A DNA stretch of 64,000 bases from Rhodovulum sp. MB263 (GCF_002073975.1 NZ_CP020384.1:2418001-2482000), one strand, 5' to 3'; shown: positions 24,734 to 33,866, counted from the first letter of the stretch. The notes: generated from the sequence alone by a model not told the origin. Made by a program: numbers and translations.

Positions 24734-25390
24734 GAGCCAGCAGATGACGATTGCGGCGAGAGCGATGGCTGACAGGACCACCTTCGCGTAGCGGTCGTCG
24801 CGGGGTGCGATCCGGCGCCAGTCCTTCAGGCGACCGAACCGGATCCCGATCCGGCTGCGCCGCTTTTGGCGCCGCCTGTCATAGGTCACCGGCGTCCTGC
24901 GCTGTTTCCATCCGGGGGGGGGTGAGGGCCGGCAAGATCTGGTCCGGTGGATCAGATCAGCCCGGACCGGCGCGCATCTCTCTGCCTTTCAACCTGTCCC
25001 GGACCCCGTCGGCGTGATAGCCGCGATCCCCGAGCCGCCAGTCGACGGCCGGCACAGAGCCGCATGACGCCCGTGCGCCCACATGGTCGCTGACAGGGCC
25101 TGCCGACATGAAAAGCCCGACGGGGCCGTCCCTTCGCATCCGCAACAGCTTGCAGCCCGGTGTTCCGGCAAGCTTTGGTTCGCCCGATCAGGCGGTCACA
25201 TCCACCTTTTGGCGCCCGGGCTGGACGCCATTCGGTGAGCCTTCAGCTCCTCGCGCAGGCTCGCTCGAACGCATGGCCTTCGGCTGCTCATGTCGATCGA
25301 CACGGTCCGGCCCGCGCGATGCGGCCGATATTCGACAATTTTTCGAGAAAATGTACCGTTCCTGCCGGACCGGCGCCCGGTTTGCCGGGC
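24734..25390 (-). pseudogene. Decayed IS5-family (IS427-group-like) transposase
   Basis: Pieces of one transposase are spread over all three minus-strand frames in the right order. From N to C: a stretch with ELKAHRMASSPGAKR (about 25198-25240), LIGRTKACRNTGLQAVADAKGRP (about 25130-25190), VGLFMSAGPVSDHVGA and DWRLGDRGYHADGVRDRLKG (24957-25125), and the DDE-proximal end RIGIRFGRLKDWRRIAPRDDRYAKV with final AIVICWL at 24734. At least three frameshifts and a stop separate them, so it cannot make an active transposase. I could not find terminal inverted repeats or a target duplication. It lies between the puc-divergent gene and ndk and marks a past insertion next to the antenna locus. Confidence 0.8.
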
Positions 25391-25450
25391 CTGATGAGGG
25401 TATCGGGCACCCCGGACGGGAAGCCCTGCCATCAAGCACAGGAGGCCACC

Positions 25451-25579
25451 ATGGCCAGCGCAACCTCCCAGACCCAAAGCTCTCGTCCGGCCGCGCCGAA
25501 GGAGCCCGCGCGCGACGTCTCGGCCTCCCGGCCGGCTCCGGCCGACAGCTACCGTTTCAAGGACTGGGCCAGCATCTGA
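25451..25579 (+). CDS. Possible 42-residue small protein
   Basis: A short frame MASATSQTQSSRPAAPKEPA... ending in YRFKDWASI. It has a consensus ribosome site (AGGAGG, six bases before the ATG) and is followed ten bases later by a 7-bp hairpin (CGGGTCC/GGACCCG, 25589-25609). The body is Ala/Ser/Pro-rich and low in complexity, with an aromatic C-terminus. I do not recognise it. The ribosome site and hairpin favour a real gene; the composition could also arise by chance in this GC-rich DNA. Confidence 0.45.
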   Translation: MASATSQTQSSRPAAPKEPARDVSASRPAPADSYRFKDWASI

Positions 25580-25643
25580 CCGGCCCGGCGGGTCCGGGGG
25601 ACGGACCCGTATGAAAAGGGGCCCGAATGCCCCCCCCCGCATG

Positions 25644-25674
25644 AAAAAGGGGCCGGTCCCGACGGACCCGCCCC
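25644..25674 (-). terminator. Intrinsic terminator of ndk
   Basis: Eleven-base arms (25649-25659 and 25664-25674, one mismatch) around CGAC, followed on the minus strand by TTTTTCATGC. It lies 55 bases past the ndk stop. A C9 run (25630-25638) lies just beyond. Confidence 0.85.
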
Positions 25675-25729
25675 TTCTTGCTGCCGCGCGCCGTCACGGC
25701 GCCTCGGCGGACCATTCCACCAGACCGGC

Positions 25730-26152
25730 TCAGCCGACCAGTTCGAGACCCGAGAAGAAATAGGAGATTTCTTCCTTGGCGGTGTCTTCGCCATCCGAGC
25801 CATGGACCGAGTTCTCGCCGATCGACAGCGCGAATTCCTTGCGGATGGTGCCTTCGGCGGCTTCGGCCGGGTTGGTCGCGCCCATCACTTCGCGGTTCTT
25901 CGCGATGGCATCCTCGCCTTCCAGCACCTGCACCACGATCGGCTCGGAGGCCATGAATTCGCAGAGTTCGTCGTAGAACGGGCGTTCCTTGTGCACAGCG
26001 TAGAACACGCCGGCCTGGGCCTTGCTCAGGTGAATCCGCTTCTGGGCGATGATGCGCAGGCCAGCCGCCTCGAGCTTGGCATTGATCGCGCCGGTCAGGT
26101 TGCGCTTGGTCGCGTCGGGCTTGATGATCGAGAAGGTGCGTTGAATCGCCAT
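25730..26152 (-). CDS. ndk: Nucleoside diphosphate kinase
   Basis: 140 residues, the normal Ndk length. The enzyme transfers the terminal phosphate of ATP to nucleoside diphosphates through a phosphohistidine. The signature around the active site is [17 protein letters not shown], with His117. The N-terminal [17 protein letters not shown] and the KERPFYDEL segment are also typical. The ATG at 26152 is preceded by AAGAGGACGCAAG. The gene stands alone, divergent from the symporter gene at 26320, with a strong terminator downstream. Confidence 0.97.
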   Translation of the reverse strand: MAIQRTFSIIKPDATKRNLTGAINAKLEAAGLRIIAQKRIHLSKAQAGVFYAVHKERPFYDELCEFMASEPIVVQVLEGEDAIAKNREVMGATNPAEAAEGTIRKEFALSIGENSVHGSDGEDTAKEEISYFFSGLELVG

Positions 26153-26319
26153 GTCTTGCGTCCTCTTGGGCGCCGCCCCGGGGCGGCGGTGAAAAATCGC
26201 GGCCCTGCTAGCACGCGCCCCGACCCTTGAAAACAGGCTTTCGCTGCCCGGCCCGGAACCGATAACGCTGGATCACGTTGTGTCGAGTGTTCGCGCGCGC
26301 CTGTGAAAAGGGTCATTTG

Positions 26320-27765
26320 ATGTCTGTGATTGTCGATTTCCTGAACACCGTGCTCTGGGGCTATGTCCTGATCTGGGGACTGATCGGAGCCGGGCTTTAC
26401 CTCACGATACGCCTCGGCGGGATCCAGTTCCGACATTTTCCCGAATTCATCCGGGTTCTGATCAGCTCGGACGCGTCGGACCGCAGCGGCATCACGCCCT
26501 TGCAGGCACTGACCGTGAGCCTTGCCAGCCGGGTCGGCACCGGCAATCTGGCGGGCGTCGCGGTCGCGATCTATCTCGGCGGGCCGGGCGCGGTGTTCTG
26601 GATGTGGATCGTGGCCCTTGTCGGCATGGCCACGGCCTATGCCGAATCGACGCTGGCCCAGCTTTACAAGGTGCGCAACGCCGACCGCCAGTATCGCGGC
26701 GGCCCCGCCTATTACATCTGGCACGGGCTGGGCGCGAAATGGCTGGGCTATGTGTTCTGCTTCTTCTTCCTCTGTTCCTTCGGGCTGATCTTCAACGCGG
26801 TGCAGTCCAATTCCATCGCCGATGCCGCCGACGGCGCCTTCGGCATCCCGAAACTCGCGACCGGCCTCGTCATCGGTGCGCTGACCGGCATCGTCATCTT
26901 CGGCGGCATCCGCTCGATTGCCAGCGTCGCCGAACGCGTGGTGCCCTTCATGGCCGGGATCTACCTTCTGGTCGCGGCCTATGTGCTGGTCGTCCATGCC
27001 GCCGAGATCCCCGGCCTGCTGGCCCTGATCGTCAAGAGCGCCTTCGGCATCGACCAGGCGGTGGGCGGCTTTGCCGGGGGCTTTGCGGCCGCTGCGCTGA
27101 ACGGGATCAAGCGCGGGCTGTTCTCGAACGAGGCCGGCATGGGCTCGGCCCCCCATATCGCGGCCGTCGCCGTGCCCGACCCGCATCACCCCTCGAGCCA
27201 GGGCATGGTGCAGGGGCTGGGCGTCTTCATCGACACGCTTCTGATCTGTACCGCGACCGCGCTGATGATCCTGCTGTCGGGCGCGGTCGACTATGGCCCC
27301 GACGGGGTCACCGGGACCGAGCTGACCCAGAACGCGCTCTCGGTCCATATCGGCGCCTTCGGCCCGGCCTTCATCGCGGTCGCGATCCTGTTCTTCGCCT
27401 TCACCTCGATCATCGGCAATTATGCCTATTCCGAGAATGTGATGGAGTTTCTGGGGCTCGGCCGCGGCGTACCGCTGACGATCCTTAAGGCTGCCCAGAT
27501 CGGCATGGTGATCTGGGGCGCGGTGCAGCCGGTGACGAAGGTCTTCAACTTCGCCGATGCCTCGATGGCGACCATGGCCACCATCAACCTCGTCGCGCTG
27601 GTTCTGCTGTCGGGCACGGTGATCCGGCTTACGAAGGACTATTTCGAGCAGCGCAAGACCCGGGCTGAACCCTGTTTCCGGCTCTCGCAGCATCCCGAGA
27701 TCGACCCGAGGGGGATCGACCGCACGATCTGGAACGCGGATATCGCCGCCGAGCGGGGCGCCTGA
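26320..27765 (+). CDS. Alanine/glycine:sodium symporter (AGCS family)
   Basis: 481-residue inner-membrane carrier with about eleven hydrophobic segments. AGCS landmarks include LTVSLASRVGTGNLAGVAVAIYLGGPGAVFWMWIVALVGMATAYAEST near residues 60-115, the GPAYYIWHGLG loop, the GFAGGFAAAALNGIKRGLFSNEAGMGSAPH signature in the middle and a C-terminal FTSIIGNYAYSE segment. Members import alanine or glycine with Na+. Start: the ATG at 26320 (MSVIVDFLNTVLWG), 14 codons inside the open frame, is preceded by AAAAGGG and matches the family N-terminus. Substrate preference cannot be read from the sequence. Confidence 0.93.
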   Translation: MSVIVDFLNTVLWGYVLIWGLIGAGLYLTIRLGGIQFRHFPEFIRVLISSDASDRSGITPLQALTVSLASRVGTGNLAGVAVAIYLGGPGAVFWMWIVALVGMATAYAESTLAQLYKVRNADRQYRGGPAYYIWHGLGAKWLGYVFCFFFLCSFGLIFNAVQSNSIADAADGAFGIPKLATGLVIGALTGIVIFGGIRSIASVAERVVPFMAGIYLLVAAYVLVVHAAEIPGLLALIVKSAFGIDQAVGGFAGGFAAAALNGIKRGLFSNEAGMGSAPHIAAVAVPDPHHPSSQGMVQGLGVFIDTLLICTATALMILLSGAVDYGPDGVTGTELTQNALSVHIGAFGPAFIAVAILFFAFTSIIGNYAYSENVMEFLGLGRGVPLTILKAAQIGMVIWGAVQPVTKVFNFADASMATMATINLVALVLLSGTVIRLTKDYFEQRKTRAEPCFRLSQHPEIDPRGIDRTIWNADIAAERGA

Positions 27766-27807
27766 TCGCGCTTCCCCACCGGCCCGTGCCCTGCTAAGGC
27801 ACGGGCC

Positions 27808-29658
27808 ATGCTGCGCATTGACGATCTTCGCTATTCCATCGAGGGGCGCCCTTTGTTCGAGGGAGCCTCCGCCGTCATTCCCGATGGCCACAAGGTGGGT
27901 CTCATCGGCCGGAACGGGGCCGGAAAGACCACGCTGTTCCGGCTGATCCGGGGCGAGCTCACGCTCGATTCGGGCGCGATCTCCTTTCCGCAGCAGGCCC
28001 GGATCGGCGGCGTCGCGCAGGAGGTGCCCTCGTCCTCGACCTCGCTACTGGACACGGTGCTGGAAGCCGATACCGAGCGCGCCAGCCTCATGGCCGAGGC
28101 CGTGACCGCGACCGACCCCCACCGCATCGCCGAGATCCAGACCCGGCTGGCCGATATCGACGCCTGGTCGGCCGAGGCGCGGGCGGCCTCGATCCTGAAG
28201 GGGCTGGGCTTCTCCGAGGCCCAGCAGCACATGCCCTGTTCGGATTTCTCGGGCGGCTGGCGGATGCGGGTGGCGCTGGCGGGCGTGCTCTTCGCCCGCC
28301 CCGATCTGCTGCTTCTGGACGAGCCGACCAACTATCTCGATCTCGAGGGCGCGCTCTGGCTGGAAAACTACCTGGCGCGCTATCCCCATACGGTCCTCCT
28401 GATCTCTCATGACCGCGGGCTTCTGAACCGTGCGGTCGGCCATATCCTGCATCTCGAGAATCGCAAGCTCACGCTTTACGCGGGCGGCTATGACGCCTTC
28501 GCCCGGGCCCGTGCCGAACAGCGCGCGGTGCAGGCCGCCGAGGCCAAGAAGCAGGACCTGCGCCGGGCGCATCTGCAAAGCTTCGTCGACCGCTTCCGCT
28601 ACAAGGCCTCGAAAGCCAAGCAGGCCCAGGCCCGGATCAAGATGCTGGAGAGGATGCCCCCCATCGCCGCGCCCGAGGAGATGGCGCGCGTCGCCTTCAG
28701 CTTCCCCCAGCCCGAGGAGCTGTCGCCGCCGATCGTGGCGATGGAGGGTGTCTCGGTGGGCTATGACGGCAAGGCGGTGCTGCAGCGCCTGTCGCTGAGG
28801 ATCGACCAGGACGACCGGATCGCGCTTCTGGGGCGGAACGGCGAGGGCAAGTCGACCTTCTCGAAACTGCTGGCGGGCAAGCTCGACAAGCTGTCGGGCC
28901 GGGTGACCACGGCCAACAAGCTGAAAATCGGCTATTTCGCCCAGCACCAGGTCGACGAGCTGCATCTGGACGAGACCCCGCTCGAGCATATCCGCCGCGA
29001 ACGGCCCGACGAGGCCCCCGCAAGGCTGCGCGCGCGGCTCGCGGGGTTCGGGCTTGGCGCCGATCAGGCCGAGACCGAGGTCGCGCGGCTGTCGGGCGGG
29101 CAGAAGGCGCGGCTGTCGCTCCTGCTGGCCACGCTCGACGCCCCGCATCTGCTGATCCTCGACGAACCCACCAACCATCTCGACATCGAAAGCCGCGAGG
29201 CGCTGTCCGAGGCGCTGAACGACTATTCGGGCGCGGTGATCCTGGTCAGCCACGACATGCACCTGTTGTCGATGGTGGCCGACCGGCTCTGGCTGGTCGA
29301 GGGCGGGCGCGTCGCGCCCTTCGAGGACGATCTCGACGCCTATCGCAAGATGCTGCTGGGCACCGACACGCCCGAACGGGCCCAGACCGCCAGGGCCGCC
29401 GCGCCCAGGCGCGCCACGCGCGACGAGATCCTGACGCTTCGCACCGAGGTCCGCAAATGCGAGGCCCGGGTTGCGAAACTCGACGAGATGCGCCGGAAGC
29501 TGCAGGAAAAGCTGGCCGATCCGGAGATGTACGACCCCGCCCGCGCCGATGAGCGCCTGCTCTGGCAGAGGAAGTTCGCCGAGGCCGAAGAGGCGATGGA
29601 CCGGGCCGAGGCGCTTTGGATGGATGCGCTTGAAAGCCTTGAGAAAGCAGAGACTTGA
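27808..29658 (+). CDS. ABC-F family ATPase (translation-associated)
   Basis: 616 residues with two ABC domains and no membrane segment. Domain 1: Walker A GRNGAGKTT, signature FSGGWRMR, Walker B LLLLDEPTNYLDL. Domain 2: GRNGEGKST, LSGGQKAR, LLILDEPTNHLDI. The linker (about 240-300) is charged and helical (RAEQRAVQAAEAKKQDLRRAHLQSF), as in ABC-F proteins that enter the ribosomal E site; a C-terminal coiled coil follows (LRTEVRKCEARVAKLDEMRRKLQEKL). The arrangement fits the YheS/ABCF3-like group rather than a transporter. The MarC gene starts four bases after the stop. The specific ribosomal role is not known from sequence. Confidence 0.92.
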   Translation: MLRIDDLRYSIEGRPLFEGASAVIPDGHKVGLIGRNGAGKTTLFRLIRGELTLDSGAISFPQQARIGGVAQEVPSSSTSLLDTVLEADTERASLMAEAVTATDPHRIAEIQTRLADIDAWSAEARAASILKGLGFSEAQQHMPCSDFSGGWRMRVALAGVLFARPDLLLLDEPTNYLDLEGALWLENYLARYPHTVLLISHDRGLLNRAVGHILHLENRKLTLYAGGYDAFARARAEQRAVQAAEAKKQDLRRAHLQSFVDRFRYKASKAKQAQARIKMLERMPPIAAPEEMARVAFSFPQPEELSPPIVAMEGVSVGYDGKAVLQRLSLRIDQDDRIALLGRNGEGKSTFSKLLAGKLDKLSGRVTTANKLKIGYFAQHQVDELHLDETPLEHIRRERPDEAPARLRARLAGFGLGADQAETEVARLSGGQKARLSLLLATLDAPHLLILDEPTNHLDIESREALSEALNDYSGAVILVSHDMHLLSMVADRLWLVEGGRVAPFEDDLDAYRKMLLGTDTPERAQTARAAAPRRATRDEILTLRTEVRKCEARVAKLDEMRRKLQEKLADPEMYDPARADERLLWQRKFAEAEEAMDRAEALWMDALESLEKAET

Positions 29659-29661
29659 GCG

Positions 29662-30282
29662 ATGGAGTTCGGGTTTTACATCAGCGCCCTGGTCACCCTT
29701 TTCGTGATCATCGACCCGATCGGGCTGGCGCCGGTCTTCGTCGCCCTGACCCAGGGCATGTCCGCCCGGCAGCGCCGCGTCGTCGGCCTGCGCGCGGCCG
29801 CCATCTCGGTGGCGGTGCTGACACTGTTCGGGATCTTCGGCGAACAGGTCCTGGTCTTTGCCGGGATCTCGATGCCCGCCTTCCGGATCGCGGGCGGCAT
29901 CCTGCTGTTCCTGACCGCGCTTGAAATGCTGTTCGAGCGGCGCAGCAAGAAGCGCGAGGATCGCGCCCATGAAGAGCTGCCCGATCCGTCGGTCTTTCCG
30001 CTGGCGACGCCGCTGATGGCGGGGCCGGGTGCGATCGCGACGATGGTGCTCCTGACCGGGCAGGTCGACCGGGCGCCGCTCGACATGCTGCTTGTGCATC
30101 TGGCGATGATCGGCGTGATCGGCATCTGTCTCGGGCTGTTCATGACGGCCAGCCTGCTGGAACGCGCGCTGGGCCATACCGGCATCGTCGTCGTCTCGCG
30201 GCTGCTGGGCATGCTGCTGGCCGCGCTTTCGATCCAGTTCATCCTCGACGGGCTGAGGGATTTCGGTCTTGCCCCGGTCTGA
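29662..30282 (+). CDS. MarC/UPF0056 family membrane protein
   Basis: 206 residues with six predicted membrane helices. Typical motifs are LFVIIDPIGLAPVFVALT in the first helix, ILLFLTALEMLF, and the central loop FPLATPLMAGPGAIATMVLLTG, which is diagnostic of the family. Function is uncertain; the historic link to multiple antibiotic resistance in E. coli was not upheld. The ATG at 29662 lies four bases after the ABC-F stop, so the two are probably one transcript. Confidence 0.9.
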   Translation: MEFGFYISALVTLFVIIDPIGLAPVFVALTQGMSARQRRVVGLRAAAISVAVLTLFGIFGEQVLVFAGISMPAFRIAGGILLFLTALEMLFERRSKKREDRAHEELPDPSVFPLATPLMAGPGAIATMVLLTGQVDRAPLDMLLVHLAMIGVIGICLGLFMTASLLERALGHTGIVVVSRLLGMLLAALSIQFILDGLRDFGLAPV

Positions 30283-30342
30283 CGCCCCTCGCGCCGAAGC
30301 GCGGGCACCCTATATCCAAGGGATCAAGGCGAAGGGAGCGTG

Positions 30343-30924
30343 ATGACGGGCGACGATTTCGGACGGCTGATCTATCTGGTTCTGCTGGGCTCGGTGATTG
30401 CGGGGTATTTCCTGCTGTCGAACCGGCAGCGGCTGGGTCAGGTCGCGCAGCAGGCCGCGATCTGGGGGCTGATCTTCATCGGCGCGATTGCCGGCTTCGG
30501 GCTCTGGTCGGACATCCGCCATCAGGTCGCGCCGAGCCAGACCGTATTCGGCGAGGAGCGGCGTGTCGAGGTGCCGCGCGCGCCCGACGGGCATTACTAC
30601 ATGACGGTCGAGGTCAATGGCACGCCGCTTCATTTCGTCGTCGATACCGGGGCGACCGATGTGGTGCTGACCCGCAAGGACGCCACCCGGGTGGGGATCG
30701 ATCCCGACGGGCTGCAATATTTCGGCGAGGCCCATACCGCGAATGGCACCGTCCGGACCGCGCCGGTCCGGCTGGATACCGTCGCGATCGGCCCGATCGT
30801 CGACCGCAACCTGCGCGCCTTCGTCAATGCCGGCCAGATGCGCGACTCGCTTCTGGGCATGGCCTATCTGAATCGCTTCGAACGGATCGAATTCATCCGC
30901 GACCGGATGATTCTGACGCGCTGA
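30343..30924 (+). CDS. Membrane-anchored retropepsin-like aspartic protease (TIGR02281 type)
   Basis: 193 residues. Two N-terminal hydrophobic segments (LIYLVLLGSVIAGYFLLS and AAIWGLIFIGAIAGFGLW) precede a single aspartic-protease domain. Its active-site loop FVVDTGATDVVLTRKDA carries the catalytic DTGA, with the flap region HYYMTVEVNGTPLHF before it and SLLGMAYLNRF near the end. Single-lobed enzymes of this clan act as dimers. Substrate is unknown; the domain should face the periplasm or membrane surface. ATG at 30343 was chosen because of GGGAG at suitable spacing; the GTG one codon earlier is also possible. Confidence 0.85.
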   Translation: MTGDDFGRLIYLVLLGSVIAGYFLLSNRQRLGQVAQQAAIWGLIFIGAIAGFGLWSDIRHQVAPSQTVFGEERRVEVPRAPDGHYYMTVEVNGTPLHFVVDTGATDVVLTRKDATRVGIDPDGLQYFGEAHTANGTVRTAPVRLDTVAIGPIVDRNLRAFVNAGQMRDSLLGMAYLNRFERIEFIRDRMILTR

Positions 30925-30983
30925 GCATCTCGCACCGGACCGCCCGGCCCGCTAGGCTGGTCCGCACAGCGAGGAGACAGCCG

Positions 30984-31460
30984 ATGACAGACGCCCCCAA
31001 GGCCCCCGACAGCACCTCCACCGACAGCACCGCCATGATGGCCGATGACCGGATCGCAGAGATCGCCGCGGCCCAGCCGCCCTTCGCCCGGCTGCTGGGA
31101 CTGAAGATCGTCTCGGCCGCTCCCGGGCGGGTGGTGGCCGATCTGGTGGTGACCGAGGCCCTGACCAACAGGAACGGCACGCTGCATGGCGGCGCGATCA
31201 TGGCGGTGGCCGACAATCTGGGCGGCACCGCAACCTTCCTGAACATCGATCTCGAGGCGGGCGAAGGCACCTCGACCATCGAGAGCAAGACCAATTTCTT
31301 CCGCACCGTGGCGCTCGGAGATACCGCGCGCTGCGAGACCGTGCCGCTGCATCGCGGCCGCAGCACCATGGTCTGGCAGACGACCATCACCCGCGGCGAC
31401 GGCACGCTGGCGGCCAATGTGATCCAGACCCAGATGGTGCTGCGCCCGCGCGCCCGGTAG
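30984..31460 (+). CDS. PaaI-type hotdog-fold thioesterase
   Basis: 158 residues. After a poorly conserved 30-residue start (Thr/Ser/Pro-rich), the hotdog domain is clear: FARLLGLKIVSAAPGRVVADLVV, LTNRNGTLHGGAIMAVADNLGG with the HGG motif and catalytic-type Asp, TSTIESKTNFFRTVALGD and VWQTTITRGDG. Such proteins hydrolyse acyl- or aryl-CoA thioesters. The substrate is not evident. The ATG at 30984 follows GAGGAGACAGCCG; a second in-frame Met (MMADD) closer to the domain is possible. It converges on holC with a 19-base gap. Confidence 0.85.
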   Translation: MTDAPKAPDSTSTDSTAMMADDRIAEIAAAQPPFARLLGLKIVSAAPGRVVADLVVTEALTNRNGTLHGGAIMAVADNLGGTATFLNIDLEAGEGTSTIESKTNFFRTVALGDTARCETVPLHRGRSTMVWQTTITRGDGTLAANVIQTQMVLRPRAR

Positions 31461-31479
31461 CGGACCGGCGGACCGGGCC

Positions 31480-31938
31480 TCAGCCGCCGCTTTCGGCCTT
31501 CTTCTGCCAGCGGCCGCTTTCCTCGGACCAGTATTGCGCGGCCAGCCCCGCGCCGGTCAGCGCGCGCCATTGCTCCCGCGCCCGCTCGACCGCTGTCGGA
31601 TCGTTGCCGTCGAACAGGATGCAGACCCTCTCGAGCGCGCGGGTCTCCTCGGGGCTCACCTCGGCGCCATCGACCGCCATCAGGCAGCGCGCCCCGTTCG
31701 GCATGTCGGGCCCGTCCGTCAGCAGCACCGGCTGATCGGCATCGAAGCCGGTTCCCGCAAGCCCGTGCGGCAGGAAGCCCTCGCCCATCCAGAGCCGCTC
31801 GTCGAGCCGGGCCAGCCGGTCGCGGTCGGATCCGCGCACCGCGACGCGCATGTCACGCTCCAGCGCCTTTCCGAGCAGCATCGGCAGCGTGTCCTCCAGC
31901 GGATGCCGGGTCAGATGATAGAAGAGCGCCTGTCCCAT
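31480..31938 (-). CDS. holC: DNA polymerase III subunit chi
   Basis: 152 residues with the HolC pattern: a N-terminal ALFYHLTRHPLEDTLPMLLGKALERDMRVAV (Rossmann-like first unit), LDERLWMGEGFLPHGLAG, PVLLTDGPDMPNGARCLM and a C-terminal ARERWR-like helix (AREQWRALTGAG). Chi links the clamp loader to single-stranded-DNA-binding protein during replication. In Rhodobacteraceae it usually follows pepA, as here: pepA, a VOC protein and holC are on the minus strand, although the VOC gene is inserted between them. The ATG at 31938 lies just after the VOC stop. Confidence 0.9.
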   Translation of the reverse strand: MGQALFYHLTRHPLEDTLPMLLGKALERDMRVAVRGSDRDRLARLDERLWMGEGFLPHGLAGTGFDADQPVLLTDGPDMPNGARCLMAVDGAEVSPEETRALERVCILFDGNDPTAVERAREQWRALTGAGLAAQYWSEESGRWQKKAESGG

Positions 31939-31946
31939 AGGGCCGG

Positions 31947-32351
31947 TCAGTCCTGCGAAAGCGGATTGTAGCTGCCGAAGGTCCAGACATGGCCCTCGGG
32001 ATCGGCGACCGAGAATGCACTGCCGCCCGGGCCGTCCCCCGAGAGCGGCGCAACGATCCGGGCCCCGGCCTCGCGCACACGCGCATGCAGACGGGCCGGA
32101 TCGGGCACCACGGCATAGATCGTCAGGCTGTCCGGCGCGGCCCTGCCTTCGGGACCGGCCGGAGGCGGACCAAGCCGCCCCTGCCCGGCCGGGCCGCGGA
32201 TCGAGACCAGCCCCTCGCCCAGCCGCAATTCGGCATGGAGAAAGCCGCCTTCGCCATCGCGGCGCACGACATGCTCGTCGAGCCCCAACACCCCCACCAG
32301 AAACAGCAGTGCCGCCTCGGGGTCGCGGTAACGGATCGCAGGAATGATCAT
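31947..32351 (-). CDS. VOC (glyoxalase/bleomycin-resistance) family protein
   Basis: 134 residues forming one vicinal-oxygen-chelate module pair: IPAIRYRDPEAALLFLVGVLGLDEHVVRRDGE, then LTIYAVVPDPARLHARVREAGARIVAPLSGDGPGGSAFSVADPEGHVWTFGSY. The last segment, DPEGHVWTFGSY, is typical of the family (PhnB/glyoxalase-like). Metal ligands are hard to assign and no substrate can be named. It lies between pepA and holC on the same strand, 45 bases after pepA and eight bases before holC, so it is probably co-transcribed. Confidence 0.85.
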   Translation of the reverse strand: MIIPAIRYRDPEAALLFLVGVLGLDEHVVRRDGEGGFLHAELRLGEGLVSIRGPAGQGRLGPPPAGPEGRAAPDSLTIYAVVPDPARLHARVREAGARIVAPLSGDGPGGSAFSVADPEGHVWTFGSYNPLSQD

Positions 32352-32396
32352 CGGGGTCTCCCTCGGCCTCTGCGATCCGATGCTAGCACCGAAGCC

Positions 32397-33866
32397 TCAA
32401 TTCTCGAAGCGCTCGGCCACCAGCCGGTCGAGCGCCAGAACGCCCCAGCCCGTCGCGCCTTTCGGCGCCAGCGGGGTCTCCTCCTGCGTCAGGGCCACGC
32501 CCGCGATGTCGAGATGGATCCAGGGCGTGTCCTCGGCGATGAAGCGCTGCAGGAACTGCGCCGCGGTGATCGAGCCCGCGGGCCGGCCGGCCGAATTCCG
32601 GATATCGGCAAGGCGCGACTTGATCAGCTTGTCATAGGACGCACCCAGAGGCATCCGCCAGGCGCCCTCGCCCTCGGTGGCGGCGGCCTTCAGGAAATCG
32701 GCGCAGAAGGCGTCATCATTGGAAAAGACGCCCGCATTGGCATTGCCGAGCGCGACGATGATCGCCCCGGTCAGGGTGGCCAGATCGATCACGCCCGCGG
32801 GCTTGAACCGGTCCTGGGCGTACCAGAGCACATCGGCCAGCACGAGCCGGCCCTCGGCATCGGTATTGATCACCTCGATCGTGTCGCCCTTCATCGAGCG
32901 CACGATGTCGCCCGGACGCTGGGCGCGCCCGTCGGGCATGTTCTCGACCAGCCCGACCACGCCGACGACATTGGCCCTGGCCTTGCGCAGCGCGAGCGTG
33001 CGCATGACGCCCGCGACCACCGCCGCGCCGCCCATGTCCATGGTCATCTCTTCCATGCCCTGACCGGGCTTGATCGAGATGCCGCCGGTGTCGAACACCA
33101 CGCCCTTGCCGACGAGCGCCAGCGGCGCCTGATCGGGCGCGCCGCCATTCCAGCGCATCACCACCACCTTGGACGGGCTTTCGGACCCCTGCCCCACCGC
33201 CAGCAGCGCGCGCATACCCAGGGCCTTCAGCTCGTCCTCCTCGAGGATCTCGACATCGAGCCCAAGCTCCTGCATCGCCGCCAGCCGCCCGGCAAAATCG
33301 TCGGTGGTCAGCACATTGGCAGGCTCGTTCACCAGATCGCGGGTGAAGAACACGCCCTCGGCCAGCGCCGCCATCGGCCCGGCCGCGCTTGCGGTCTCTT
33401 CGGGCCTGGCGACCATCACCTTCACCGCCCCGGGGATGACCGGGTCCTCGCTCCGATGCGCATCGAAGCTGTAGGCGCGCAGCGCAAAGCCGAAGGCGAT
33501 GTCGGCGGCGCGCGGATGGTTGCCCGCCAGCAGAGTCACATCGGCCTTGCCCTGCCGCCTGGCCAGTTCGGCCCCTGCCCGCCGGGCCTCGGCCTGGCTG
33601 GCCTTGCGGTCGAGCCGCACCACGTCGACCGCTTCGGCCGCAAGCCCGGAGGGCCAGGCCAGCGTCACGATCTCGGCCGGTTTCATCTGCGCGAAGGCCT
33701 CGCTCTCGACGAAGCGCGCCAGCGCGCCGCGGCTCAGGCGGTTGACCCGCCGCGCCCCCGGATCGAGCTTGCCCTCGGCACCGACGAGGACCGCGATGCG
33801 GCCAGCGGAGCCCGCGACCGCTTCGAGATCGGTTTCGGCAAAGGCAATGGCGACGGGGGTGCTCAT
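32397..33866 (-). CDS. pepA: Leucyl (cytosol) aminopeptidase
   Basis: 489 residues of the M17 family, a two-zinc hexameric aminopeptidase. The signature NTDAEGRLVLADVL is present, with the other metal and substrate motifs VGKGVVFDTGGISIKPGQGMEEMTMDMGGAA and GVVGLVENMPDGRAQRPGD. The N-terminal domain is about 150 residues and less conserved. The ATG at 33866 (MSTPVAIAFAE) follows GGAGCCGC and was preferred over an ATG 38 codons upstream with no ribosome site. The gene is divergent from lptF, the usual alphaproteobacterial arrangement. Confidence 0.95.
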   Translation of the reverse strand: MSTPVAIAFAETDLEAVAGSAGRIAVLVGAEGKLDPGARRVNRLSRGALARFVESEAFAQMKPAEIVTLAWPSGLAAEAVDVVRLDRKASQAEARRAGAELARRQGKADVTLLAGNHPRAADIAFGFALRAYSFDAHRSEDPVIPGAVKVMVARPEETASAAGPMAALAEGVFFTRDLVNEPANVLTTDDFAGRLAAMQELGLDVEILEEDELKALGMRALLAVGQGSESPSKVVVMRWNGGAPDQAPLALVGKGVVFDTGGISIKPGQGMEEMTMDMGGAAVVAGVMRTLALRKARANVVGVVGLVENMPDGRAQRPGDIVRSMKGDTIEVINTDAEGRLVLADVLWYAQDRFKPAGVIDLATLTGAIIVALGNANAGVFSNDDAFCADFLKAAATEGEGAWRMPLGASYDKLIKSRLADIRNSAGRPAGSITAAQFLQRFIAEDTPWIHLDIAGVALTQEETPLAPKGATGWGVLALDRLVAERFEN

